Assembly (NCBI GenBank): GCA_017620475.1
Contig: JAFZQI010000016.1
Location: 43,557-107,556, forward strand
Source of the DNA: Clostridiales bacterium
GTDB lineage: Bacteria > Bacillota > Clostridia > Saccharofermentanales > Saccharofermentanaceae
DNA length: 64,000 nucleotides
Direction of reading: 5' to 3'
Part shown: positions 33,701 to 43,057 of the stretch, in pieces
Layout of the letters: every line of letters begins with the position of its first letter
Numbering within the stretch: position 1 is the first letter of the stretch
Notes under the pieces: generated by a model
What the model saw: only the letters and a program-made list of their open reading frames with translations
Databases searched by the model: none
What the model was told of the DNA's origin: nothing
Program-made: the position numbers and the translations under genes

Positions 33701-36700
33701 AATACCTGCCTTCTGTCGAGAAACTCCTTAAAGAAGTCTTCGAAGAACCGTCCTTTCGGGAACTGACGGATGCTTTTGTTTCACAGAAAGGACACATCAA
33801 TCTGTCCGGTATGACAGAAACGCAGAAGGCTTACCTGATTGCGGCAGTTACCCTCTACCAGAAAACGCAGATCCCGGTGATCATCGTGTCGGACGAGCTC
33901 TCGGCCCGTCAGATGAAATCCTACCTGGATGCTTTCTTTGAAAAGGAATGCGTCATCCTCCGAGGAAGGGAGACGCATCTTTCTGCCGTGTCCGCTTCCA
34001 GCCGTGAGATCAGCCAGGGGCGTGTCCGGACGCTCGTGAAATATCTGACACGGGATTGCGGCGCCATGATCGTGACCGCCGGCGCCCTTCTTACGAAGAT
34101 GAGTCCCATTAAAGAATTTGCGGAGACGAAGATCACGCTTCGTGTCGGAAAGAGATTCCCGCCGGAGGATCTGGCGCAGAAACTGGTCACCATGGGATAT
34201 GTACGCACCCGCGAGGTGGAAGGTGTCGGTGAATTCTCCAGACGTGGAGATATCTTCGATTTTTATCCGGCCGGTTCGGACATGGGTGTGCGTGTTTCTT
34301 TCTTTGACGATGAAGTCGATCAGATCAAACTGTTCAATCTCCAGTCCCAAAGATCGGAAGAACAGATGAAGGAATATACCGTTTATCCGGCATCGGAGCT
34401 TCTGGTTGCGCCGAATAAATGGAACACGATTGCGGATACGCTTTCCGAGATCGGTGAACGGGCGGCGACCAAAGCCGCAGCCGGAGGCGCGGACAGAAAC
34501 AGCATCGACACGATGCTGCGTATGATCGGAAAAGAGTCGGAAAATATGAGAGCCGGCGGTTCTTTTGCCGGATGGGAGAAATGGATCGCGGTATTGTCTT
34601 CCCGGATCGAGTCGATCCTGACCATCGTCAGGGGAATGGGCGATCCGATCTATGTGGACGAGGTCGCACAGGTCCGGTCCCGAATGGACGGCGTGGCGGC
34701 GGATTTTCAGACCCGGTTCCGTACCGCTTTTGAAAAAGGACTGGTTCCGGCGGAGTGCGGAAGTGCGATCTTTGAGATCCCGGATGTTTTCCGTGAACTG
34801 GATAAGAAACAGGTTGTGGCGATGGCGGTACTGGCCAGCACCAACAACGGACTTCCCGGCGGGATCCGCATCAATATTCCGGGAACGGCATGTAACAGCT
34901 ACCGCGGTCACGAAGAAGCTCTGGCTGATCTGATCGCCCAGAGGAACAAAGAAGGGAAGAGCACATACATCATGTGCGGTACCGGACAGCGGGCCGACAA
35001 ACTGCGGACATTCCTTTTCGAAAGAAACAGCATGCCGGTACTGATTCCAAGACCGCTTCCCAACGGTTTTGTATTCCCCGGAATCTCGCTTATGGTCATC
35101 GGAACACAGGATGTTTTCGGTGTGGACCGGGGCATAAAAAAGAAGAAAAAAGGCGGCATGACCATCGACCTTTTCTCCGACCTGGTGCCGGGTGAGCTGG
35201 TCGTCGATGATGAAAACGGTGTCGGCCGATACGACGGTCTTGTCAATCTTGAGGTGGAAGGAACAAGGCGGGATTATCTTCAGATCACGTACGCCAATGA
35301 TGACCATCTCTACATCCCGATGGACCGGCTGGATCACATCCAGAAATATGTGGCATCCGACGGAAGAACGCCGAAACTGGCAAGGCTCGGGAGCAGTGAA
35401 TGGAGCAAGTCGGTAAGCCGCGCAGAGAACTCGATCAAGAAACTCGCCTTCGATCTGGTGGAACTTTATGCCAAGAGACAGGCGATGGAAGGTCATGCTT
35501 TTTCACCGGATACGGTCTGGCAGGCTCAGTTCGAAGATGACTTCCCGTTTCAGGAAACCGACGATCAGCTGGCGGCGATTGCCGAGATCAAGAAGGATAT
35601 GGAATCAAAAAGATCCATGGACAGACTTCTCTGCGGTGATGTGGGCTTCGGTAAGACCGAGGTTGCTTTCCGTGCCATCTTTAAGTGTGTCATGGATGGA
35701 AAGCAGGCGATCCTTCTTGCGCCGACGACGGTACTTGTTCAGCAGCATTACGATAACCTTAAGGAACGTCTTAGAGGTTATCCCATCAAGATCGCGCTTT
35801 TGAGCCGGTTTGCGACACCGAAGGAGATCAAGCGTGCCGTGGCCGGAGTCAATGACGGCTCCGTGGATGTGGTGGTGGGTACCCATCGTGTCTTAAGCAA
35901 AGATATCCAGCCCAAGAAACTGGGACTTCTGGTGATCGATGAGGAACAGCGTTTCGGTGTGAATCACAAGGAGAAACTAAAGACGATCCGAAACTCGGTG
36001 GATGTGCTGACGCTGACGGCGACGCCGATTCCGAGGACGCTTCATATGTCGCTGTCCGGTATCCGGGACATCTCGGTGCTGGAGGAACCGCCGCAGGACA
36101 GAAGACCGGTACAGACCTATGTCATCGAGTATGATCCGCAGATCGTACAGGAAGCCTGCCTTCGTGAGATCACAAGACACGGCCAGGTGTTCTACCTTTA
36201 CAACAACACGCATCACATTGCCGAGAAAGCCGAGGAACTTTCTGCGGCGCTCCCGGGTGCCCGCGTGGTCTATGCCCACGGGAAGATGAGCGAGCGTGAA
36301 CTGGAAAGCATTATCGAAGCATTTATCCGTAAGGAAGCCGATATCCTCGTATGTACGACGATCATCGAATCCGGCGTGGATATGCCGAACGTAAATACCA
36401 TCATCGTGGAAGACAGTGACCGTTTCGGTCTGTCTCAGCTTTATCAGCTCAAGGGTCGCGTCGGACGTTCCGACCGTCAGGCCTATGCCTACATTACTTA
36501 CGAGCCGGATAAGGTCCTTAAGGAAGACGCAGAGAAGCGTCTTGCCGCGATCCGAGACTTCACGGAATTGGGTTCCGGTATCAAGATCGCACTTAAGGAT
36601 CTGGAGGTGCGCGGCGCCGGAAATCTTCTCGGTGCGGAACAGCATGGCCAGATGGATGTGATCGGATATGAGCTATACTGCCGTATGCTGGATGAGGAGA

Positions 36701-37221
36701 TACGAAAACTCTCCGGAACGTGGACTCCGCCTGTGGAGGATACGGTCATCAAGTTGAGTGAAGATGCGTATATTTCTCCGGGCTATATTGCCGATGACGG
36801 TCAGCGTATGGATGTATACCGTCATATCCAGAACATTGCCTCGAAGAAGGAGAGGGAAGATCTGGAAGATGAACTCGATGACCGTTTCGGAGATATCCCG
36901 AAGGAGGTCGAGATCCTGGCTAACGTCTCGATCATCCGGCATCTGTCCGGGAAACTGGGATTCGAGAAAGTGGAGATCGACAAAGAAGGGGCGCGGCTTT
37001 TCTATCGGGCGAATGTTGGTAATGCCGCTGCCGCACTGATGTTCGCGGGAGACGATCCGCACTTTAAGGGATACATCATGGTGTATTCCGTTAAGCATCC
37101 GTATCTTCAGTACAAACCGGCGCCCGAGGATAAAGATAAGATCGTAGAACGGGTCGCGGAGCTTCTCGACCTGATGAGTACGGGAATTGAACAGGCAGAA
37201 CAGGAGGCGAAGAAATCATGA
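33697..37221 (+). CDS. mfd: Transcription-repair coupling factor Mfd
   Basis: A 1174-residue ATP-dependent translocase that removes RNA polymerase stalled at DNA lesions and recruits UvrA. The N-terminal UvrB-like region has VGEFSRRGDIFDFYPAG; the RNA-polymerase-binding CarD-like domain follows (around 490-560, starting near PGELVVDDENGVGRYDGL). The helicase part has Walker A GDVGFGKTEVAFRA (from about 647), Walker B IDEEQRFGVNHKE, LTATPIPRTLHMS, and late CTTIIESGVDMPN and LYQLKGRVGRS. The TRCF C-terminal domain ends the protein. The start overlaps the pth stop (ATGA) with GGAGG upstream. pth-mfd linkage is standard in Firmicutes. Confidence 0.97.
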   Translation: MKYLPSVEKLLKEVFEEPSFRELTDAFVSQKGHINLSGMTETQKAYLIAAVTLYQKTQIPVIIVSDELSARQMKSYLDAFFEKECVILRGRETHLSAVSASSREISQGRVRTLVKYLTRDCGAMIVTAGALLTKMSPIKEFAETKITLRVGKRFPPEDLAQKLVTMGYVRTREVEGVGEFSRRGDIFDFYPAGSDMGVRVSFFDDEVDQIKLFNLQSQRSEEQMKEYTVYPASELLVAPNKWNTIADTLSEIGERAATKAAAGGADRNSIDTMLRMIGKESENMRAGGSFAGWEKWIAVLSSRIESILTIVRGMGDPIYVDEVAQVRSRMDGVAADFQTRFRTAFEKGLVPAECGSAIFEIPDVFRELDKKQVVAMAVLASTNNGLPGGIRINIPGTACNSYRGHEEALADLIAQRNKEGKSTYIMCGTGQRADKLRTFLFERNSMPVLIPRPLPNGFVFPGISLMVIGTQDVFGVDRGIKKKKKGGMTIDLFSDLVPGELVVDDENGVGRYDGLVNLEVEGTRRDYLQITYANDDHLYIPMDRLDHIQKYVASDGRTPKLARLGSSEWSKSVSRAENSIKKLAFDLVELYAKRQAMEGHAFSPDTVWQAQFEDDFPFQETDDQLAAIAEIKKDMESKRSMDRLLCGDVGFGKTEVAFRAIFKCVMDGKQAILLAPTTVLVQQHYDNLKERLRGYPIKIALLSRFATPKEIKRAVAGVNDGSVDVVVGTHRVLSKDIQPKKLGLLVIDEEQRFGVNHKEKLKTIRNSVDVLTLTATPIPRTLHMSLSGIRDISVLEEPPQDRRPVQTYVIEYDPQIVQEACLREITRHGQVFYLYNNTHHIAEKAEELSAALPGARVVYAHGKMSERELESIIEAFIRKEADILVCTTIIESGVDMPNVNTIIVEDSDRFGLSQLYQLKGRVGRSDRQAYAYITYEPDKVLKEDAEKRLAAIRDFTELGSGIKIALKDLEVRGAGNLLGAEQHGQMDVIGYELYCRMLDEEIRKLSGTWTPPVEDTVIKLSEDAYISPGYIADDGQRMDVYRHIQNIASKKEREDLEDELDDRFGDIPKEVEILANVSIIRHLSGKLGFEKVEIDKEGARLFYRANVGNAAAALMFAGDDPHFKGYIMVYSVKHPYLQYKPAPEDKDKIVERVAELLDLMSTGIEQAEQEAKKS

Positions 37222-38573
37222 TCGTTTTGGATATTCTTTATTTCATTCTTTGTGTGGCGTGTTCACTCGCTTTGGGGAACTTTGTCATGCTCCCGATCCC
37301 GAAGTGGCTGCTTCTGATACTGATCCCGGTTTTCTTCGTGATCCAGCTTCTTCCCGTTTTCCCGGGAAGCCTGGCGAAGATCCATTCTGCCAAACTTCAA
37401 AACACCGCAGGCGGAACAAGACTCCTGAAGATTTTTCTGGTGACGATGGTATTTGTGCTGGCGTTTAATATTCCTGCCATGATCGGCAAACTGGAAGACT
37501 GGGATATCCCGGCGATCACCGATGCGCCATGGCGCTGGACGGGACATATCCTGCTTATCCTTCTTATCGAGAATATCCTCTTCTGGAACGGGATCATCCG
37601 TATCTATGTCACCTCTTCCCAGCTGGGATTGAAACTTCGGGTGATCGGTATCATCTGCGGCATGATCCCGATTGCGAATCTTATCGTTCTGGGGATCCTG
37701 ATCCGCACGGCCGATAAGGAAGTGAAGTTTGAAAACAGTAAAATCCTTCTGGATGAATCCCGTGCGGCACAGCAGATCTGTAACTGCAAATATCCGATCC
37801 TGATGGTGCACGGCGTATTCTTCCGTGACTTCCGTTTCTTCAACTACTGGGGACGTATCCCGGAGGAACTTGAAAAGAACGGAGCAAAGGTCTACTACGG
37901 CAATCAGCAATCTGCAGCGTCGGTCGTCACCAGCGGTATGGAACTGGCCGAACGCATTAAGAAGATCTGTGAGGAGACCGGATGTGGGAAGGTCAATATC
38001 ATTGCCCATTCCAAGGGAGGCCTGGACAGCCGCATGGCGATCGCCAGATTCGGCGCGGCACCTTATGTGGCGAGCCTGACAACGATCAATACCCCGCACA
38101 GAGGATGTGAATTTGCGGATTATCTTCTTTCAAAGATCGGGGAATCCCATCAGGTGAGGGTGGCCTCGATGTACGAAGCCGCCCTGCGGAAAGCCGGCGA
38201 TCCGAACCCGAATTTCCTCGCCGCCGTGACAGATCTGACCTCCTCTTCCTGCACCAAACTCAATGAAGAAATGCCGGATCCGGAAGGGATCTACTGTCAG
38301 AGTTTCGGATCGAAACTGAACCGTGCCACATCGGGAAGATTTCCGCTGAATTTTTCAACGCTGCTCGTAGGCCGTTTTGACGGACCGAATGACGGCCTTG
38401 TCGGCGCAAGATCCTTCTGCTGGGGTCAGGATTACCAGTTCCTCACGGTTTCCGGAAAGCGAGGGATCTCCCACGGTGATGTGATCGATCTGAACCGGGA
38501 AAACATTGACGGATTTGATGTAAGAGAAATATTTGTACAGATCGTTTCCGGATTGAAAAACCGAGGACTGTGA
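37218..38573 (+). CDS. Polytopic membrane protein with alpha/beta-hydrolase (lipase) domain
   Basis: A 451-residue protein with two parts. The first 175 residues hold about five membrane helices. The rest is a lipase-like alpha/beta hydrolase: ILMVHGVFFRDFRFFNYWGRIP (oxyanion region), KVNIIAHSKGGLDSRMAI with the nucleophile Ser in AHSKGG, LTTINTPHRGCEFAD typical of triacylglycerol lipases, and a late SHGDVIDL with the probable catalytic His. The ATG overlaps the mfd stop (ATGA), with AGGAGGCG upstream. The substrate is probably a lipid ester or a related membrane compound, which is inference. A TIR-like gene follows 53 bases later. Confidence 0.85.
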   Translation: MIVLDILYFILCVACSLALGNFVMLPIPKWLLLILIPVFFVIQLLPVFPGSLAKIHSAKLQNTAGGTRLLKIFLVTMVFVLAFNIPAMIGKLEDWDIPAITDAPWRWTGHILLILLIENILFWNGIIRIYVTSSQLGLKLRVIGIICGMIPIANLIVLGILIRTADKEVKFENSKILLDESRAAQQICNCKYPILMVHGVFFRDFRFFNYWGRIPEELEKNGAKVYYGNQQSAASVVTSGMELAERIKKICEETGCGKVNIIAHSKGGLDSRMAIARFGAAPYVASLTTINTPHRGCEFADYLLSKIGESHQVRVASMYEAALRKAGDPNPNFLAAVTDLTSSSCTKLNEEMPDPEGIYCQSFGSKLNRATSGRFPLNFSTLLVGRFDGPNDGLVGARSFCWGQDYQFLTVSGKRGISHGDVIDLNRENIDGFDVREIFVQIVSGLKNRGL

Positions 38574-38626
38574 CCGGTAGAAAAAGATACGCTTGACGCT
38601 CTGCCTTTATGTGAGGAGTGAATACC

Positions 38627-39466
38627 ATGGGAAGCATTTTTGACGACGCGATATCGGATCTGGAATGTCCTTGGGGTCTGGTGCTGTTAGCGACCAAGGA
38701 CAGCCCGTATATTTACGTTTCCTACCAGACGGAACAATTATCCCAAGCCAGAAAAGTGGTCCAGGTGCTTTTCGAGATGGGGTATCCGATCTGGTTTGAC
38801 TGGGAGGAAGGTCTGACGCCCTGGAACAGTGAGATGTCGGACAGCCTGGAATGCTGTGCCCTGGTGGTCGCACTCAAAGCCCTGGGGCAGAGACAGCGGC
38901 CGATCAACCGCTGCGAAGAGGAATTCTCGAAGCTTCTTGGAAAGAAGAGATTAGTCCTTTGGGTCGACGGGGATCCGGAGGAACCGAATACCCAGGAGTT
39001 AGAGGATATGATCAATTGCGATCCCGAGGATCCGCGGTTCCCGGAAATGCTGAAGCAGAAACTATTAAAGATGGGATTTACTCCGGATATGAAAAGAGGG
39101 GCTGCCCCGGACGCGCCGAAATACGATCTGATGCTCCGCTACTATCCCGATGTGAATGACCGTATCCGGGAAGCCGCGATCGATTGCACGTACATGTGTA
39201 ATCTGCGGACACATGCCGGATACGATCCGCGCCTGAAGAGAAAGTTTACGGTCCCGGAAAAAGAGATCCAGATCGCGCAGGAACTGAAAGTGTATCACTA
39301 CTATGTCGAGCCCAAAAGCCCGCTTCCCGACTATGAGATGACGCCGAAAGACGACAAATTCCGGATGAAACTTCTTCGTGGATATGCCGTATCCGACAAG
39401 GAGATGAAAGAGTTTTACGACAAAAGAAAAAAGCATCGTGAATCACTTTCTGACCGGGACGAATAA
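38627..39466 (+). CDS. TIR-like domain protein
   Basis: A 279-residue soluble protein. Residues 29-115 follow the TIR pattern: PYIYVSYQTEQLSQARKV, MGYPIWFDWEEGLTPWNSEM, LECCALVVALKAL and INRCEEEFSKLLGKKRLVLWVD. The Glu cluster at 97-99 sits where TIR NADases keep their catalytic Glu, after a Cys as in the SxxCxxE signature. The remaining 160 residues are charged and unrecognised, with a Lys/Arg-rich end. Bacterial TIR proteins can cleave NAD or make signalling nucleotides, often in defence. No partner sensor is evident apart from the lipase gene upstream. The ATG at 38627 has GAGGAG eight bases upstream. Confidence 0.6.
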   Translation: MGSIFDDAISDLECPWGLVLLATKDSPYIYVSYQTEQLSQARKVVQVLFEMGYPIWFDWEEGLTPWNSEMSDSLECCALVVALKALGQRQRPINRCEEEFSKLLGKKRLVLWVDGDPEEPNTQELEDMINCDPEDPRFPEMLKQKLLKMGFTPDMKRGAAPDAPKYDLMLRYYPDVNDRIREAAIDCTYMCNLRTHAGYDPRLKRKFTVPEKEIQIAQELKVYHYYVEPKSPLPDYEMTPKDDKFRMKLLRGYAVSDKEMKEFYDKRKKHRESLSDRDE

Positions 39467-39576
39467 GTGATCGATTTTCCTTAAAATTTTTCCGAAAAAA
39501 CTTCACATCCCCCCTTTTGTTTTCCGCAAGAGTGTTACAATTATTTACAAGGTAAAACATTCAAGGAGGGTACATT

Positions 39577-40956
39577 ATGGGTGATAAAAAAGAAGCGATA
39601 TACGATGCGAAACAGCTCGGATATCCGAAGATGTTAGTGCTCGGACTTCAGCACATGTTTGCGATGTTCGGAGCGACTGTTCTTGTTCCGGCTCTGACCG
39701 GACTTTCTGTATCTGCGACACTTTTGTTCGCAGGATTGGGCACATTGCTCTTCCATTTTCTGACTAAGGGTAAAGTCCCTGCTTTCTTAGGTTCTTCCTT
39801 CGCATTCATCGGAGGATATGCGGCGATCGCGCCGATGCTGGGCGAAAACGGAGATATTCCGAACAAGGAACTGCTCCCGTATGCCTGCCTTGGTGTCGCG
39901 GCTGCAGGCTGCCTCTATCTGGTTCTGGCGGCACTCATTAAGGCTTTCGGCCAGAAGAGAGTTATGCGTTTCTTCCCACCGATCGTTACCGGTCCGATCA
40001 TCATTGCCATCGGTCTGACTCTTTCTTCTTCTGCTATCGACAACTGCAAGCAGAACTGGATCGTTGCCGTTCTGGCGATCCTGGTCGTTGTGGTCTGCAA
40101 TATCTACGGTAAGGGCATGATCAAAATCGTCCCGATCATCCTGGGTGTGATCGTTTCCTATATCGCCGCATGCTGCCTCGGCATCGTGGATTTCGGTCCT
40201 GTCAAAGATGCCGCATGGGTCGGTCTTCCGTTCCAGATGGAGAATACGGTATTCCATATCTTTGAGTCACCGGATACTTCTTTGATCGCTACTTCCATTA
40301 TCACCATCATGCCGATCGCGCTGGCGACCATGGTTGAGCATATCGGTGATATTTCTGCGATCTCCTCGACAACGAACCGTAATTTCATTGAGGAACCGGG
40401 CCTTCACAGAACCCTCCTCGGTGATGGTCTTGCTACCATCCTGGCGTCCCTTTTCGGCGCTCCGGCGAACACCACTTATGGTGAGAACACCGGTGTTCTT
40501 TCGCTGACAAAGGTGTATGATCCGAAAGTCATCCGCATCGCTGCTTACTGCGCGATCCTGTTCTCCTTCTCTCCGAAGTTTGCCGCGCTCATCGCTTCGA
40601 TGCCGGCTGCGACAGTCGGTGGTGTTTCCATCGTGCTGTACGGCATGATCTCTGCTGTCGGTGTACGTAACATCGTTGAGAATCAGGTCGACTTCAGCAA
40701 GAGCAGAAACATTATCATTGCTGCACTGATCCTGGGATTCTCGATCGGCGTAAATTACTCCGGTGCGATCTCCTTCTCGATCGGTGAAGTGACGATCTCT
40801 CTTTCCGGTCTGGCGATCGGTGCTCTGATCGGTATCATCATGAATGCAATCCTGCCGCTTGAAGAGAAAGATTATAAGGGCGCGAACAAAGCCTTTAAGA
40901 GCGAAGAAGAGGAAGCGGAAGAAAAATCCGCATCCAAAAAAGCCGCGAAGGAATAA
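39577..40956 (+). CDS. uraA: Uracil/xanthine permease (NCS2 family)
   Basis: A 459-residue nucleobase transporter with about 14 membrane segments. Family features: YPKMLVLGLQHMFAMFGATVLVPALTGLS at the N-terminus, KVPAFLGSSFAFIGGYAAIAP, the substrate-binding Glu in TMVEHIGDISAISS, and the NCS2 signature FGAPANTTYGENTGVLSLTKVYDP. The N-terminal uracil-permease-like pattern favours uracil, but xanthine is possible. AAGGAGGG precedes the ATG. The 110-base leader has a TACAAT box (39536-39541) but no recognisable purine or PRPP riboswitch or PyrR-type hairpin. A zinc-ribbon protein gene starts three bases after the stop. Confidence 0.92.
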   Translation: MGDKKEAIYDAKQLGYPKMLVLGLQHMFAMFGATVLVPALTGLSVSATLLFAGLGTLLFHFLTKGKVPAFLGSSFAFIGGYAAIAPMLGENGDIPNKELLPYACLGVAAAGCLYLVLAALIKAFGQKRVMRFFPPIVTGPIIIAIGLTLSSSAIDNCKQNWIVAVLAILVVVVCNIYGKGMIKIVPIILGVIVSYIAACCLGIVDFGPVKDAAWVGLPFQMENTVFHIFESPDTSLIATSIITIMPIALATMVEHIGDISAISSTTNRNFIEEPGLHRTLLGDGLATILASLFGAPANTTYGENTGVLSLTKVYDPKVIRIAAYCAILFSFSPKFAALIASMPAATVGGVSIVLYGMISAVGVRNIVENQVDFSKSRNIIIAALILGFSIGVNYSGAISFSIGEVTISLSGLAIGALIGIIMNAILPLEEKDYKGANKAFKSEEEEAEEKSASKKAAKE

Positions 40957-40959
40957 ACT

Positions 40960-42294
40960 ATGGCATTTATCTATGCAACTATTGCTGCACTGATCGCTTG
41001 CGTTCTGGGCGCAGGTCTGCTCTTCTACGGACAGATCCTGGACTACGTTCAGGGCGGAGGCAAAATGGCACGAGTCGCGAAAATGAGAAAGCCGGTGGAG
41101 GGTAGTCCTCTCACCGGCACTTCTCTTTCCGGCGAAATGAAAAAAGCGATGGAACCGGTTCTTCTTACCTGGGAGAATGCGGACAGCCGGTACCTTACGG
41201 GGAGAATGGATACGACCTTCCGTGAGATGGAAGAGAATACCATCCGCCTTCTGCAAAAGCACGGTCTTCGAAGAAGGCTCCGTTTCTGCGATATGAGGAT
41301 GATGAATACAGGAAAACCGGGAAATTTCAAAAGCTGGAATGACGGAGGACGCCAGTGGCGTGAAGGCGAAGCGGACGGTACGGCACTGGAAGATTATATC
41401 GACGTACAGGGTAATATCGTCAGTTCGGAATACTTCCGCACGGCCGGTGTGTCGGTCCGTCAGAGCCGTCATGTGAAATGTAGCGACCTGAGTAAAGAGA
41501 AAGAAAGAAAAAAGCAGGGCAAGAAGGGCACGACTTCTTTCTATGAAGAAGAAACGGCGCAGAAATGCTATTCCTGCGGAGCAGATATTACGATCAGCGG
41601 AAAAGAAACGACATGTCCTTTCTGCGGCCGGCCGGTTTTTGCGAATTTCTTTGACTGGCAGACACAGGCTTTTTCCTTTGAAAGAGTGACGATGGCTAAA
41701 ACCCTGATCGATATTTTTCCTTTCATCGTAGTAACTTTTTTCTGTACCCTGCTGATGCTGCTTCCTTTCGGATCGGCAGTGGCGGAGGATATCGAGTTTG
41801 CCCTTCTTATGACGGCCGCCGGTGTGGTGGTCGGTATCATCATGACGTTTGTGCTGGTCCTTCTTTGGGAGAAGTTTTTCGATGCGGAAAGAAAACTCAA
41901 GAGCGTCACAAGATTCTACCCGAATCTTTTCAGAAGTTCGATCCTGGAAGAACTCTGGAAAAAGGAAGACCGTGATCATACCCTGGAGATGTGGCTTGGT
42001 GAGATCAAGTACAAGTCCGTTACGAATACCGAGGAGACAAGTACTGTAGTCGCGGATGTGAAGATCAGCAGAAGGATCATTGATGACAGTGGTAAGATCA
42101 CCTCTTCGGATGAGAAGAAAAGACTTACCATGGTACGTGCCAGATATCCGCAGAAACTGAAGTCAAAGGGTGAGATACTGGAGAATAAATCCTGCCCTTC
42201 CTGCGGCGTTCCTTTCCTGCCGGATGACCACGGTGCATGTACCTACTGCGGCTACAGCCTGCAGGTAGATAATTCAAAGTGGAAGATCCAATAA
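40960..42294 (+). CDS. Membrane protein with two zinc ribbons
   Basis: A 444-residue protein. It has one N-terminal helix (about 5-27), a cytoplasmic segment, a first zinc ribbon CYSCG-N-CPFCG (about 204-225), two helices (about 245-305), a further soluble domain (310-405) and a second ribbon CPSCG-N-CTYCG near the C-terminus. The soluble domain after the helices may be Tim44-like, as in other zinc-ribbon membrane proteins of Clostridia; this is tentative. GAAGGA lies before the ATG and the gene follows the permease by three bases, so they are cotranscribed. No catalytic residues are seen. Confidence 0.7.
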   Translation: MAFIYATIAALIACVLGAGLLFYGQILDYVQGGGKMARVAKMRKPVEGSPLTGTSLSGEMKKAMEPVLLTWENADSRYLTGRMDTTFREMEENTIRLLQKHGLRRRLRFCDMRMMNTGKPGNFKSWNDGGRQWREGEADGTALEDYIDVQGNIVSSEYFRTAGVSVRQSRHVKCSDLSKEKERKKQGKKGTTSFYEEETAQKCYSCGADITISGKETTCPFCGRPVFANFFDWQTQAFSFERVTMAKTLIDIFPFIVVTFFCTLLMLLPFGSAVAEDIEFALLMTAAGVVVGIIMTFVLVLLWEKFFDAERKLKSVTRFYPNLFRSSILEELWKKEDRDHTLEMWLGEIKYKSVTNTEETSTVVADVKISRRIIDDSGKITSSDEKKRLTMVRARYPQKLKSKGEILENKSCPSCGVPFLPDDHGACTYCGYSLQVDNSKWKIQ

Positions 42295-42319
42295 AAAGGC
42301 GATCCGAAGACCGCTTTTT
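42293..42319. terminator. Terminator after the zinc-ribbon gene
   Basis: AAAAAGGCGATC and GACCGCTTTTT form a hairpin with one bulge and one mismatch around CGAA, followed by T residues. The flanking A and T runs make it usable from both strands. Confidence 0.65.
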
Positions 42320-42335
42320 ACGTTCGATTTACCGC

Positions 42336-42367
42336 TTCATATTAAATCCATAATCGTAAATTATAAT
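42336..42367 (+). promoter_or_regulatory. Response-regulator promoter with two 11-bp repeats
   Basis: A perfect TATAAT lies at 42362-42367. Instead of a -35 box there are TTCA (42336) and TCCA (42347), exactly 11 bases apart and starting 26 and 15 bases before the -10. The same elements occur at the GH3 and esterase promoters. Only six bases separate the -10 box from the ATG, so the mRNA may be leaderless. Confidence 0.55.
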
Positions 42368-42373
42368 GGTGTC

Positions 42374-43057
42374 ATGAAAAAGATTCTTATTGTTGAAGAT
42401 GAACCGGATATTCGTGAGCTTTTGGGGAACTATCTGACGCATGAGGGCTACGGGGTGAGCCAGGCGGAGGATGGTGTTGCGGCGCTGGCGCTTTTTGCGA
42501 AGGATAAGTTCGATCTGGTCATACTCGATATCATGATCCCGAAGATCGACGGGTACGGAGTGTGTGAGGTGATCAAGAAGCAGTCCGATGTACCGGTGAT
42601 CTTTCTTTCGGCTTTGGGCGATGAGAAGTCGCTTATAAAAGGGTATGATTCGATGGCGGATGACTATGTCACGAAGCCTTTTTCCATGCCGGTATTCCTT
42701 CGGAAAGTACATGCGATACTTCGGAGGGATGATGTTTCCGGCGTGGTTAAAAAATCTTCTCTTCTTTCATACGGGAACATTACGATGAATGCGGATACCA
42801 TGGAGGTCATCGCCTGCGGCAAAAACGTCGAGCTGACGGCGCGGGAATTCGATCTGCTTTCGCTTCTGCTTAAAAATCCGGGAAGGGTCTACACGCGGGA
42901 AGTCCTTCTGGATATGCTTTGGGATTATAATTCCTTTGTTGATGAACGCATCGTCGACAGTCATATCAAGAACCTGCGGCATAAGCTTGGTGAAGCCGGA
43001 TCATGTATCGAGACGGTGAGAGGACGGGGCTATAGAATTGGAAAAAACGAAGGATAA
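42374..43057 (+). CDS. OmpR-family response regulator (VncR/VanR-like)
   Basis: A 227-residue regulator with receiver domain (acidic pair in ILIVEDEPDIRELLG, phospho-Asp in LVILDIMIPKIDGYG, Ser in IFLSALGD, Lys in YVTKPFS) and a winged-helix domain with ELTAREFDLLSLLLKNPGRVYTREVLLDMLW (read in parts) and the ending ETVRGRGYRIG. No Shine-Dalgarno sequence precedes the ATG. The kinase gene overlaps by 20 bases. Repeats upstream of this gene and of two lipoprotein genes suggest that it regulates itself and them. Confidence 0.93.
   Translation: MKKILIVEDEPDIRELLGNYLTHEGYGVSQAEDGVAALALFAKDKFDLVILDIMIPKIDGYGVCEVIKKQSDVPVIFLSALGDEKSLIKGYDSMADDYVTKPFSMPVFLRKVHAILRRDDVSGVVKKSSLLSYGNITMNADTMEVIACGKNVELTAREFDLLSLLLKNPGRVYTREVLLDMLWDYNSFVDERIVDSHIKNLRHKLGEAGSCIETVRGRGYRIGKNEG

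Noticed and set aside
33781..35496. 571-codon antisense frame inside mfd
   Set aside because: Mfd is certain on the plus strand; the reverse frame has no motif and no plausible start.
39467..39576. Search for a purine, PRPP or PyrR-type leader before the uracil permease
   Set aside because: The leader has neither conserved aptamer blocks nor paired terminator/antiterminator stems.
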